A stretch of DNA of 64,000 bases from Fusobacterium sp. (GTDB taxonomy: Bacteria > Fusobacteriota > Fusobacteriia > Fusobacteriales > Fusobacteriaceae). Each line of letters begins with the position of its first letter. The stretch's first letter is position 1. The DNA lies in contig NZ_JAGIRL010000044.1 of assembly GCF_019012925.1 (NCBI RefSeq), forward strand, positions 4,373 through 68,372, in the 5' to 3' direction. The notes beneath the pieces are model-generated. The model was given only the letters and a program-made list of their open reading frames with translations, made no database searches and was not told the DNA's origin. Below are positions 49,111-57,911 of this stretch, piece by piece. The translations under genes and the position numbers were made by a program.

Positions 49111-50112
49111 ATGGAAGCGATATTAATACCAGCAATTGTGCTGGGGTTAACAGGACTTGCAATGGGACTTTTCCTAGCTTTTGCTTCAATTAAATTCGAA
49201 GTTCAAGTAGATCCTAAAATAGAAGCAATTAGTGGAATTCTTCCTGGAGCAAACTGTGGAGGATGTGGATATCCAGGATGTTCTGGATATGCAGCTGCAA
49301 TAGTTGAAGAGGGAGCACCTATGTCATTATGTGCACCTGGTGGAGCTGCTGTAGCGGCAAAAATTGGAGAGATTATGGGAGCATCTGTAGATGTTTCTGG
49401 TGAAAAAGTTGTAGCTAGAGTTTTATGTCAAGGTGACAACACTAAGACTTCTAAAATATATGATTTTGATGGAGAACTTCAAACTTGTGCTGCTATGATG
49501 CTTTATGCTGGTGGAGACAAGTCTTGTGTTTACTCATGTTTAGGTCATGGAGATTGTGAAAAAGTTTGTCCTGTTGGAGCTATTAAAGTTAATGCTAATG
49601 GAATAGCTGAAGTTGACGAGGATAAATGTATCTCTTGTGGACTTTGTCAGAAAGCTTGTCCTAAGAAGGTAATAGCTATGTTACCACAAAGTAAAAAAGT
49701 TACTGTTACTTGTTCTTCTAAAGAAAAAGGTGTTAATGCTAAGAAAGCTTGTTCTGTAGCTTGTATCGGTTGTGGAATATGTGCTAAGAACTGTCCTGTT
49801 GGAGCTATCACAGTTGAAAACAACCTTGCTAAGATAGATCCAGCTAAATGTATCTCTTGTGGAATATGTGCTACTAAGTGTCCTACTAAGGCTATTGTAA
49901 GCGATATTAAAGAGATTAAAAAAGCTGAAATTATAGAAGACAACTGTAAAGGATGTACAGCTTGTGCTAGAAAGTGTCCTGTTGGAGCTATCGAAGGAGC
50001 TGTAAAAGAGAAACACCACGTAATAACTGATAAATGTGTTGGTTGTGGAATCTGCTTTGATACTTGTAAGTTCAAAGCTATAAAAATGAATGTTGTTGAT
50101 ACATTAAAATAA
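49111..50112 (+). CDS. rnfB: Rnf complex subunit RnfB with extended polyferredoxin
   Basis: 333 residues from the ATG at 49111 (GGAGGTAAAT). An N-terminal membrane anchor is followed by the cluster domain CGGCGYPGC ... C. Further CxxCxxCxxxC ferredoxin motifs are CISCGLCQKACP, CIGCGICAKNCP, CISCGICATKCP, CKGCTACARKCP and CVGCGICFDTC, plus a related CVYSCLGHGDCEKVCP. That is at least six 4Fe-4S sites after the first cluster, many more than the two of the standard RnfB. It is the ferredoxin-side electron entry. Last gene of the rnf operon. Confidence 0.95.
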   Translation: MEAILIPAIVLGLTGLAMGLFLAFASIKFEVQVDPKIEAISGILPGANCGGCGYPGCSGYAAAIVEEGAPMSLCAPGGAAVAAKIGEIMGASVDVSGEKVVARVLCQGDNTKTSKIYDFDGELQTCAAMMLYAGGDKSCVYSCLGHGDCEKVCPVGAIKVNANGIAEVDEDKCISCGLCQKACPKKVIAMLPQSKKVTVTCSSKEKGVNAKKACSVACIGCGICAKNCPVGAITVENNLAKIDPAKCISCGICATKCPTKAIVSDIKEIKKAEIIEDNCKGCTACARKCPVGAIEGAVKEKHHVITDKCVGCGICFDTCKFKAIKMNVVDTLK

Positions 50113-50129
50113 GTTGATTAAGTAATTAT

Positions 50130-50157
50130 AAAAGGTGCTCTATTTAGGGCACCTTTT
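50130..50157. terminator. Bidirectional terminator
   Basis: AAAGGTGC/GGCACCTTTT hairpin between rnfB and the convergent niaR. Confidence 0.85.
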
Positions 50158-50163
50158 GTAATT

Positions 50164-50670
50164 TTACTCAACTATAAATTTTTTCTCTTTTAATTCACTC
50201 TCAATCAGATTTAAAATCTCTTCACTCTCAGCTTCAACAGTATGATAGTGTTTACTCAATGTAAGATTTTTTAGTGGAGATATATTTTTAGTTTTTAATT
50301 TTTCTATAAACTCTCTAACCTTTCTTCTTGAAGTGATATTCAAGTTAGCTCTTATATCCCCATATATCTCATGTGTAACAAATACATCTAAAACTGTTCC
50401 TCCCAAATCTACAACTAGGTTCAATTCATTTTCAGTATCCTCATCACTATGCATAACTTCAAACACTCTTCTACAATTTTCAGAAGTTTTTAGTACATAT
50501 CCCTTTGTTGTTGATGAGATATCATTTTCCTCTGCTCTTAACAGTGCAATATCCTGAACTATCACCTGTCTACTCACATCTAACAATTTTGCTAATTCAG
50601 TTCCTGATATAGGCTTAGTTGTATTTTTTATCAATTCTAAAATCTTTTTACGTCTCTCTTTACCTGTCAA
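50164..50670 (-). CDS. niaR: NAD-synthesis repressor NiaR
   Basis: 168 residues from a TTG start with AAAGGAG. HTH_11 domain: ISGTELAKLLDVSRQVIVQDIALLR (about 19-43). 3H domain follows with conserved His residues in VTHEIYGDI and HYHTVEAESEEIL. The family represses NAD synthesis genes using nicotinic acid as co-repressor. It is the last gene of the nadA-nadB-nadC operon it probably controls. A candidate operator lies at 53765-53778. Confidence 0.9.
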   Translation of the reverse strand: MTGKERRKKILELIKNTTKPISGTELAKLLDVSRQVIVQDIALLRAEENDISSTTKGYVLKTSENCRRVFEVMHSDEDTENELNLVVDLGGTVLDVFVTHEIYGDIRANLNITSRRKVREFIEKLKTKNISPLKNLTLSKHYHTVEAESEEILNLIESELKEKKFIVE

Positions 50671-50686
50671 AATTTTCTCCTTTCAT

Positions 50687-51538
50687 TTACAATAGTTGAA
50701 GATTTTTTAGAGAAAAATCTAAAATAGGTGCTGAGTGTGTCAATGCTCCACTTGAAATATAATCTATTTTTATTCCTTTTAATTTTTCAATATTTTCTTT
50801 TGTTATATTTCCTGAACACTCTATTTCTGCTCGTCCATCAATTATCTCAACAGCTTCTTTTATCATATCTGGAGCCATATTATCAAGCATTATGATGTCA
50901 GCCTTAGCTTGTACAGCCTCTCTCACCATATCCAAATTCTCAACTTCTACTTCAATTTTTCTTACAAAAGGGGCATAAGCTTTAGCTAAATTTATAGCTT
51001 TACCAACTCCACCAGCAGCCTGAATATGATTATCTTTTAGTAGAATTCCATCAGATAAGTTATATCTGTGATTGTGACCTCCACCCACTTTTACAGCATA
51101 TTTATCAAAGATTCTCATATTAGGAGTAGTCTTTCTAGTATCGAGTAACTTAATTCCACTTTCTTCCAATAATTTTACCATACTATGAGTATAAGTTGCA
51201 ATACCACTCATATGTTGCAAGTAGTTTAAAGCTGTTCTCTCCCCTGTTAATAAAACTCTAATATCTGAAATTATCTCTCCTATGATATTTCCTTTCTTTA
51301 CAATATCTCCATCTTTATAGTTGATATTGAATTGAACCTCATTACTCAAAAGCTCAAAAGTTCTTTTAAAAACCTCTATTCCTGCCAAAATTCCATCCTG
51401 TTTACAAATCAATGTAAATTTTCCCAAAGTTCTATCCTTGATGATAGAATTAGTAGTTATATCCTCATTAGGAACATCCTCTTTCAGTGCCATAATTATC
51501 AAATCATCTACATTTATCTTATTAGTTACTAAATCCAT
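50687..51538 (-). CDS. nadC: Nicotinate-nucleotide pyrophosphorylase
   Basis: 283 residues. GERTALNYLQHMSGIAT, LLDTRKTTPNMR, KVGGGHNHRYNLSDGILLKDNH and VEVENLDM are NadC motifs, with the substrate-binding Arg/His/Lys present. It forms nicotinate mononucleotide from quinolinate. Its start lies within the 3' end of nadB (17-bp overlap). Confidence 0.96.
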   Translation of the reverse strand: MDLVTNKINVDDLIIMALKEDVPNEDITTNSIIKDRTLGKFTLICKQDGILAGIEVFKRTFELLSNEVQFNINYKDGDIVKKGNIIGEIISDIRVLLTGERTALNYLQHMSGIATYTHSMVKLLEESGIKLLDTRKTTPNMRIFDKYAVKVGGGHNHRYNLSDGILLKDNHIQAAGGVGKAINLAKAYAPFVRKIEVEVENLDMVREAVQAKADIIMLDNMAPDMIKEAVEIIDGRAEIECSGNITKENIEKLKGIKIDYISSGALTHSAPILDFSLKNLQLL

Positions 51539-52832
51539 TCCTACTCTCCTTCATTCTCTTATCCTTTTCTATTGCTATAAATAGCTCCTCTTTTAACTCT
51601 TCAAAAGATAGCTCTCTACTCTCCACTTTTTCATCAATACTGTGTTGATAAAACTCCTCTTTTAGCAATCTCTCATTTATATCCAAAGCTGCTCTCTCAC
51701 TAAAAACTAGACTCTCCAATAAAGAGTTACTTGCTAACCTATTAGCTCCATGTACACCATTACAACTAGTCTCTCCCACTGCATAGAGATTTTTCATAGA
51801 TGTAGAACTTTTCAAATCCACCTCTATTCCTCCCATAAAATAGTGTTGAGCTGGAACTACTGGTATACACTCTTTCTCTGGGTCATATCCCTCTTCTAAA
51901 CACCTTTTAACAATGTTAGGAAAACGTTCCTTGATATCTATGCCCTTTTTCATAATCGGTCTCATATCAAGCCATACAAACTTTCCACCATCTTTTTTCA
52001 TCTGTTCCAATATAGCTTTTGTCACAACATCTCTAGGTTGTAATTCATCTGTAAATCTTTCATATTTTTGATTGTATAAGAGGGCACCTTCACCTCTTAC
52101 AGATTCAGAAATAAGAAATCTTCTCCCCTTCTTCTCAGAATAGAGTGTAGTTGGATGTATCTGTATATAGCTAATATCCTTTATTTTTATATCATGTTTT
52201 AAAGCAATTCCTAAAGAATCTCCAGTTAGATGTGGAAAGTTAGTTGAATTCTCAAATATACCCCCTATTCCCCCAGTTGCCAAAACAACCATTTTGGAAT
52301 AAATATTGAATATCTCTCCATTTGAATCTTTTACTACTATTCCTTCACAACTATTATTATTATTGATAATATCCAACATACTTGTTTTTTCTACTATTTC
52401 AATATTCTCTCTTCTCTTTACCTGAGCTAATAGTTTGCTTGTAATCTCCTCACCTGTTATATCCTCATGATAGAGTATTCTCTCTTTAGAATGTGCTCCT
52501 TCTCTAGTAAATAGAAGCTTTCCATCTTTTGAATTAAAATCTACACCATAATCAATCAATTCCCTTATAATATCTTGAGATGAATTTATCATCACCTCAA
52601 CAGATTTTTTATTATTTTCATAGTGCCCTGCTTTTAAAGTATCTTCAAAAAAGCTTGAAAAATCATCTTTTTCTTTCAATACACATATCCCACCTTGAGC
52701 TAAAAAAGAGTCACTTTCCTCTAATTTTTCTTTAGTAATTAGCAGTATCCTTAAGTTTGATGAGAGGTGCAAAGCTGTAAAACAACCTGAAACACCTGTC
52801 CCCACAACAATAACATCATATTCTCTCTTCAT
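51522..52832 (-). CDS. nadB: L-aspartate oxidase
   Basis: 436 residues, rather short (usual about 530): the C-terminal helical domain is reduced and ends soon after YQHSIDEKVESRELSFEEL. FAD-binding VVGTGVSGCFTALHL (9-23), ESDSFLAQGGICV, REGAHSKERILYH and QHYFMGGIEVD (active-site region) are present. It oxidises aspartate to iminoaspartate for NadA. GGGAG precedes the ATG. Confidence 0.94.
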   Translation of the reverse strand: MKREYDVIVVGTGVSGCFTALHLSSNLRILLITKEKLEESDSFLAQGGICVLKEKDDFSSFFEDTLKAGHYENNKKSVEVMINSSQDIIRELIDYGVDFNSKDGKLLFTREGAHSKERILYHEDITGEEITSKLLAQVKRRENIEIVEKTSMLDIINNNNSCEGIVVKDSNGEIFNIYSKMVVLATGGIGGIFENSTNFPHLTGDSLGIALKHDIKIKDISYIQIHPTTLYSEKKGRRFLISESVRGEGALLYNQKYERFTDELQPRDVVTKAILEQMKKDGGKFVWLDMRPIMKKGIDIKERFPNIVKRCLEEGYDPEKECIPVVPAQHYFMGGIEVDLKSSTSMKNLYAVGETSCNGVHGANRLASNSLLESLVFSERAALDINERLLKEEFYQHSIDEKVESRELSFEELKEELFIAIEKDKRMKESRNGFSN

Positions 52833-52834
52833 CT

Positions 52835-53740
52835 TTATCTCCCTAATTGTAACATTTTTTTCAAAGGTTTTATTGCCTCTACCTGTATATTACTCTCTAT
52901 AATAATCTCATTTTCCTCTTCACTCAATGTTTTGTATATATTATCTAAAGTAATTTTTTTCATATCTAAACACTCCATCTTAGGTTCTGGATAATAGAAT
53001 TTTTTATCTAGATTTCCACTCTCCAATTCATATAAAATACCTAATTCAGTGCAGATTATAAATTCACTATTCTCACTTTTATTTACATAGTTGATAATTC
53101 CAGATGTACTCCCTACAAAGTCACCTAGTTGTACTACCTCATTTCTACACTCTGGATGAACCAATACCTTAGCTTGAGGATATCTCTCTTTCAATAATTC
53201 TACATCCTCTTTTAACAGAGTATGGTGTATTGGACAATATCCGTCATTTAAAATAATATTTTTATCTTTAACCTTAGTAGCTACATAACTTCCTAAATGC
53301 TTATCAGGAATAAAAAATACATTCCTATTCTCTAACTTTTCAACAATTTTAACTGCATTAGCTGATGTTACACATATATCACTCATACTCTTTATCTCAG
53401 CTGTTGAATTTACATAACATACTACAGCCAAGTCATCGTATTTCTTTCTCATCTCATCAATCTGCTTTAAAGTAACCATATGAGCCATAGGACAATCAGA
53501 ATTCATATCTGGAATTAAAATCTTTTTATTAGGATTTAATAATTTAACACTCTCTCCCATAAAATATACTCCACACATTATTATAATATCCTCTTTTAGT
53601 TCTTGTGCTTTTTCACTTAAATAGTATGAATCACCAATGTAGTCAGCTACCTCTTGAACTTCGTTTCTAGTGTAGTAATGTGCTAGTATTACTGCATTTT
53701 TCTCTTTCTTCAACTTATTTATCTCATCTTTTATATTCAT
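52835..53740 (-). CDS. nadA: Quinolinate synthase
   Basis: 301 residues from the ATG at 53740 (AGGAGGAAAG). NAVILAHYYTRNEVQEVADYIGDS is the family start. The three 4Fe-4S cysteines lie in MCGVYFMGE, DGYCPIHH and MECLDMKK. Oxygen-sensitive enzyme that condenses iminoaspartate with DHAP. First gene of the NAD operon. Confidence 0.96.
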   Translation of the reverse strand: MNIKDEINKLKKEKNAVILAHYYTRNEVQEVADYIGDSYYLSEKAQELKEDIIIMCGVYFMGESVKLLNPNKKILIPDMNSDCPMAHMVTLKQIDEMRKKYDDLAVVCYVNSTAEIKSMSDICVTSANAVKIVEKLENRNVFFIPDKHLGSYVATKVKDKNIILNDGYCPIHHTLLKEDVELLKERYPQAKVLVHPECRNEVVQLGDFVGSTSGIINYVNKSENSEFIICTELGILYELESGNLDKKFYYPEPKMECLDMKKITLDNIYKTLSEEENEIIIESNIQVEAIKPLKKMLQLGR

Positions 53741-53764
53741 CTTTCCTCCTGTATACAATATGTA

Positions 53765-53778
53765 AAGACAGTTGTCTT
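53765..53778. promoter_or_regulatory. Candidate NiaR operator
   Basis: AAGACA-GT-TGTCTT, a perfect 6-2-6 inverted repeat immediately downstream of the nadA -10. Confidence 0.6.
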
Positions 53779-53788
53779 GTCAGTTAAA

Positions 53789-53817
53789 AGTATAGCAAAT
53801 TAAATTAGTAATTTCAA
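53789..53817 (-). promoter_or_regulatory. Promoter of the nadA-nadB-nadC-niaR operon
   Basis: Minus strand: -35 TTGAAA (53812-53817), 17-bp spacer, -10 TATACT (53789-53794). Confidence 0.7.
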
Positions 53818-53835
53818 GTTTTTAGTGAAATAAAT

Positions 53836-53872
53836 AAAAAAACTTCCTTCAGAATGACTGAAGAAAGTTTCT
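53836..53872 (-). terminator. Terminator of the alcohol dehydrogenase gene
   Basis: AACTTCCTTCAG/CTGAAGAAAGTT stem with one mismatch and a long T-run on the minus strand. Confidence 0.8.
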
Positions 53873-53891
53873 TTATTACTGTTTATATACA
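53872..53891 (-). repeat. Dispersed iteron-like repeat, copy D
   Basis: Minus strand: TGTATATAAACAGTAATAAA, one base from iteron 4 in the first 18. It starts 2 bp after the alcohol dehydrogenase stop codon, before the terminator hairpin. Confidence 0.65.
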
Positions 53892-53893
53892 TA

Positions 53894-55042
53894 TTAATAT
53901 ACTTTATTATATAGTTTTTCTATATCTTCCAAAGTTACATCTTTTGGATTTCCACCAGTACAAACATCTGCTAAAGCATCTTTTGATAATTTTGGTAATC
54001 CCTCTTCAGGTATTCCAATCTCTCTAAGTGTTTGTGGTATTCCTACATCAATAGCAAGTTTTCTAACTGCATCTACTGCTGATTGAGCTGCTTCCTCTCT
54101 GCTCATTCCTGTTGTATCTACACCCATAGCTCTTGCTATATCTCCATATTTATCTATACAAGCTGACATATTGAACTCCATTACTGTAGGAAGTAGTAGT
54201 GCATTAGCTACTCCATGAGGTATATCATATACAGCTCCTAATGGGTGTGCCATTGAGTGAACTATTCCTAATCCTACATTTGAGAATCCCATTCCTGCTA
54301 CATATTGAGCTATACTCATTCCATCCATATCCTCTAAATTCTTATCAGCTACAGCTCCTCTTAGATGTTTTGCTATTAATTCTATAGCTTTTATCTCAAA
54401 CATATCTGAAATTACATGAGCCCCTTTTGTAATATATCCTTCAATTGCATGTGTCAAAGCATCCATTCCTGTTGCTGCTATTGTTTTATTTGGCATTGTT
54501 AACATCAATTCAGCGTCAACTATTGCTACCAATGGTATATCTTTAGGATCTACACAAACTATCTTTCTATTTTCATCCTCTAAAGTTACTACATAGTTAA
54601 TTGTTACCTCTGCAGCTGTTCCACAAGTTGTAGGTAGAGCTATTATAGGTACACATTTAGTGTGTGTAGGTGCTACTCCCTCTAAAGATTTAATATCCTC
54701 AAACTCTGGGTTATTTTTTGTAATAGCTATAGCCTTAGCTGTATCAATTACTGATCCTCCACCTACTGCTACTATAAAGTCTGCCCCTGCAGCATTAAAT
54801 GCTGCTAATCCATCTTTACAGTTTTTAACTGTTGGATTTTGTTTTATCTCTGTAAATACTGAATATGCTATATTAGCATCATCTAATACTTTTTTTACCT
54901 TATCCAATACCCCACAGCTTTCAAGTATCTTATCACTTACAAGTAAGGCTTTTTTATACCCTCTTGCCTTTACCTCAGTTGCTAAATTCTCTCTGCTTCC
55001 TAAACCAAAATAACTTGTCTCATTCAATATGTATCTTGCCAT
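53894..55042 (-). CDS. Iron-containing alcohol dehydrogenase (1,3-propanediol/lactaldehyde type)
   Basis: 382 residues, standard for FucO/DhaT-type enzymes. GGGSVIDTAKAIAI binds the cofactor. Iron ligands are in DALTHAIEGYI and GIVHSMAHPLGAVYDIPHGVANALLLP. It reduces small aldehydes to alcohols with NADH, here probably a fermentative sink. GGGAGGGAAAAA precedes the ATG. Single gene between the NAD and serine operons. Confidence 0.92.
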   Translation of the reverse strand: MARYILNETSYFGLGSRENLATEVKARGYKKALLVSDKILESCGVLDKVKKVLDDANIAYSVFTEIKQNPTVKNCKDGLAAFNAAGADFIVAVGGGSVIDTAKAIAITKNNPEFEDIKSLEGVAPTHTKCVPIIALPTTCGTAAEVTINYVVTLEDENRKIVCVDPKDIPLVAIVDAELMLTMPNKTIAATGMDALTHAIEGYITKGAHVISDMFEIKAIELIAKHLRGAVADKNLEDMDGMSIAQYVAGMGFSNVGLGIVHSMAHPLGAVYDIPHGVANALLLPTVMEFNMSACIDKYGDIARAMGVDTTGMSREEAAQSAVDAVRKLAIDVGIPQTLREIGIPEEGLPKLSKDALADVCTGGNPKDVTLEDIEKLYNKVY

Positions 55043-55127
55043 TTTTTCCCTCCCATTATTTTTATATCCCTATTCTTTAAATACCCCTTTTTTCTCAATT
55101 TGTCAATACTAAACAGAGAAAATTTAG

Positions 55128-55179
55128 ATAAAAAAAACTATATCTAAAATCATCTGAATAAAAATTTTAGATATAGTTT
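55128..55179 (-). terminator. Terminator of the serine-dehydratase operon
   Basis: A perfect 16-bp stem (AAACTATATCTAAAAT at 55135-55150 with its complement at 55164-55179) and a T-run on the minus strand. Confidence 0.85.
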
Positions 55180-55212
55180 AATCTCTTTTTATAAAACACA
55201 ATATCTTGTGTT

Positions 55213-55232
55213 TTTATTATTGATTATATACA
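55213..55232 (-). repeat. Dispersed iteron-like repeat, copy E
   Basis: Minus strand: TGTATATAATCAATAATAAA, identical to iteron 1 for 18 bases. It starts 1 bp after the sdaA stop codon and precedes the terminator. Confidence 0.65.
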
Positions 55233-55233
55233 A

Positions 55234-56457
55234 TTAATTTTCTGAATCTTCTTTTAAAAATTTATCGTAATATTTAGCTAGACCACCAGTAGATGTCTCT
55301 TTATATGCAGAACACATATCTACTCCAGTCTCTTTCATTGTTATAACTACTTGGTCAAAACTTATTGTGTGATCTCCATTTGTTGAAAGAGCATAGTCAG
55401 CTGTATTTAAAGATCTTACTGCAACAATTGCATTTCTTTCAATACAAGGAATTTGTACATATCCACCAACTGGGTCACAAGTCATTCCTAAGTGGTGCTC
55501 CATTCCCATCTCTGCAGCATACTCTATCTGCTCAGTAGTTCCACCTAAGATGTATACAGCCATTCCTGAAGCCATTGAACAAGCAGCTCCTACCTCAGCT
55601 TGACAACCACCTTCAGCTCCTGATATCGTAGCATTTTCCTTTATTAAGTTACCAATTAATCCTGCTATTGCTAAAGCTCTTAATGCTGTTGTCTCATCTA
55701 ATTGATACTCCTCTATAAGAGCTCTTAAAAGACCTGGTATTACACCAGCTGCTCCACAAGTTGGAGCTGTAACTATTGTTCCAGCACTACTATTTTCCTC
55801 TGATACTGCTAAAGCATATGCAAAAATCTTCTTTGTCAACACAAGATAATTTCTTTTCTTGTCAATTTTATCGAAAATCTCTTTCGCTCTTCTTTTATAT
55901 CTTAATTTTCCTGGAAGAACTCCATCTTTTCTTATTCCTCTATCTACAGCAGCATTCATTGTATCTAAAATACTTTTTAAATGCTCCCAAATAGAAGGTC
56001 CTTCACAGTACTCAACATATTCCCATAACTCTTTATTATTCTCTTTACACCATGCCATAATATCATCCATTTTATTTAGATTATAGCATTGTCCTGCTCC
56101 ACTTCTTTTATCAGTAAGTTCTTTTATAGTTCCTCCACCAACAGAGAATACCAACCACTCTTTCATAACTTTTCCATCTTTATCTAAAGCTATGAATTTC
56201 ATTCCATTAGTGTGATACTCATGTATGAACTCTGGCATCCAGATTATCTCTGTCTTAACAGGTTTTAAAGTCTCCTCTATTATCCAGTCTGTTAAGTGTC
56301 CCTTACCTGTTGCTGCTAAACTTCCATAAAGCTCAACTATATATAAGTTTGCTCCTTCAGTTTCTGCTTTAAATTTCTTTGCTGCTCTTTCTGGACCCAT
56401 TGTATGAGAACTTGAAGGTCCACATCCTATTTTAAATAATTCCTTTAAGCTATCCAT
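55234..56457 (-). CDS. sdaA: L-serine dehydratase, iron-sulfur type, paralogue 2
   Basis: 407 residues, the same fused layout as 43194-44402 and clearly homologous (MDSLKELFKIGCGPSSSHTMGPERAAKKFKA). Cysteines lie in APTCGAAGVIPG, GAACSMASGMAVY and MTCDPVGGYVQIPCIERN; paralogue 1 has an additional Cys in TCGACG. Start codon shares TAATG with the stop of the upstream transporter, so translation is coupled. Second gene of a two-gene operon. Confidence 0.93.
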   Translation of the reverse strand: MDSLKELFKIGCGPSSSHTMGPERAAKKFKAETEGANLYIVELYGSLAATGKGHLTDWIIEETLKPVKTEIIWMPEFIHEYHTNGMKFIALDKDGKVMKEWLVFSVGGGTIKELTDKRSGAGQCYNLNKMDDIMAWCKENNKELWEYVEYCEGPSIWEHLKSILDTMNAAVDRGIRKDGVLPGKLRYKRRAKEIFDKIDKKRNYLVLTKKIFAYALAVSEENSSAGTIVTAPTCGAAGVIPGLLRALIEEYQLDETTALRALAIAGLIGNLIKENATISGAEGGCQAEVGAACSMASGMAVYILGGTTEQIEYAAEMGMEHHLGMTCDPVGGYVQIPCIERNAIVAVRSLNTADYALSTNGDHTISFDQVVITMKETGVDMCSAYKETSTGGLAKYYDKFLKEDSEN

Positions 56458-57494
56458 TAATTTTTACCTCTTATCTCTTCTACAGTTTTAATTTTATAAT
56501 TTTTGAATATTAATGATCCTACAAATCCTGCTAGTATTCCTGAAGCCGCACACATTAAAGCAACTTTTGTTACTGTAATTGGATCATTGAAACCATACAT
56601 TACCATCAATCCTGCTATTGGTGTTGCTGTTCCTTTTGCATTGTTAACAAGTCCGAAAAGAGCTACTATAACTCCTGCTAATGCTCCACCTATAAAGTTT
56701 GTTACATAAACTGGTATTGGGTTTGCTGAAATTACGTCTGCCTGTGTTAATGGCTCTATAGCTACTGCTATTGTAGTTTTTCTATCTCCAAATCCCATTC
56801 TGTGAAAAAATACTCCATTCATAAAAGATGATCCCATTACTGATAATGCTCCAATTGCCATAGGTACACCTGTTAATCCCATCATAGCTGTTAAAGCCAT
56901 TGATGATAATGGTGCAGTTGCTACTACAGTTATTACCCCTCCTAAGATAACTCCCATTAAAATTGGGCTAGAATGTGATGCAGATTCTAATATTCTTCCT
57001 ATATTTAATAGAGTAGAGTTTACTATAGGGTTAGATACTGATGCTATTAATCTAGCTAATGGTGCCATAAAACAAATTACAAATATTAAATCTAATCCTT
57101 GAGGAATTTTCTCTTCTATTTTTGGTATAATAAATGACAATATATATCCAGTTAAAAATCCTGGTAACATCCCATATCCTGGTGTCGTTCCAAATCCTGC
57201 TAATGAAATTCCAGTTAATACTGCATATGTAGGGTTAACTCCTAATGCTAGTGGTACTAATATTGCTGCTGCAACTCCTCCCATTGATCCCGCTGCTTTA
57301 CCAACTTCTCCTAAAAAAGGAACTCCAAAAAGATCTCCACCAACATATAATTGGAATGCTTCTACTAGGAAACTTGCTGTTGCTGCTCCTGCTAAAGCTC
57401 CCATAGCTTTCATTCCTCTTGGTGCTTTCATACTGAATAATGAAAATCCTCCTAAAACCACAAATAATAAAACTACTCCTTTAATAACGTCCAT
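56457..57494 (-). CDS. PTS_EIIC_2-family membrane transporter
   Basis: 345 residues, about nine membrane segments. GMLPGFLTGYILSFIIPKIEEKIPQGLDLI and ATAPLSSMALTAMMGL match the PTS_EIIC_2 family (PF13303-type), which resembles a PTS IIC but has no known IIA/IIB partner. With the coupled serine dehydratase it is probably a serine or related solute importer (inference). The second of two tandem ATG codons is used because AGGAG is six bases from it. Confidence 0.8.
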   Translation of the reverse strand: MDVIKGVVLLFVVLGGFSLFSMKAPRGMKAMGALAGAATASFLVEAFQLYVGGDLFGVPFLGEVGKAAGSMGGVAAAILVPLALGVNPTYAVLTGISLAGFGTTPGYGMLPGFLTGYILSFIIPKIEEKIPQGLDLIFVICFMAPLARLIASVSNPIVNSTLLNIGRILESASHSSPILMGVILGGVITVVATAPLSSMALTAMMGLTGVPMAIGALSVMGSSFMNGVFFHRMGFGDRKTTIAVAIEPLTQADVISANPIPVYVTNFIGGALAGVIVALFGLVNNAKGTATPIAGLMVMYGFNDPITVTKVALMCAASGILAGFVGSLIFKNYKIKTVEEIRGKN

Positions 57495-57911
57495 CATTTT
57501 CTCCTTCTTTGTTTGATTTTACTTTACAAAAATTAAATATAACTTTACGATATGTTTCGTTCTCTTTACGTATATTATCGTTTTTTTAAATACATAAAAA
57601 GTATAACACAACATCTAAAATATTTCAAGATTTTTTTCACTTTAATGAAATGTTTTATTCATAAAATGCATTTATTGCAGTCTTTTATTGTTTAATAAAC
57701 CATTGATTATATATAATTCCTCTATTATAATAATATTTTTTTCATTATACTAAACTTCCATTTTTTTGAAAATTTTTTAATATTTTTGTTTTAAAATATT
57801 GTAATTTTTTTCACTATTTTTTCCTTTTTTGGCTTTTTAGAATTTACTTTAATTGATCTTTATGTTATAATTTTAATGATTAGATTTTTTGAATTGGAGG
57901 ACTAGCCGTTA
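57495..57911. promoter_or_regulatory. Divergent regulatory region, serine operon and XRE-cupin gene
   Basis: 417 bp, very AT-rich. Minus-strand promoter: TTGAAA (57623-57628), 17 bp, TATACT (57600-57605). Downstream of it are two direct repeats CTTTACG-N7-TCGTT (57543-57561, 57564-57582; 21-bp period). Plus-strand promoter of the regulator: TTTACT (57843-57848), 17 bp, TATAAT (57866-57871). Nothing else recognisable. Confidence 0.6.

Noticed and set aside
49647..50075. Open frames opposite rnfB
   Set aside because: Stop-free because of the repeated Cys/Gly codons of the polyferredoxin; no start signal.
57703..57720. Degenerate iteron-like stretch upstream of the serine operon
   Set aside because: Lacks the leading TG and the TAATA end (about 14 of 18); kept out of the copy list.
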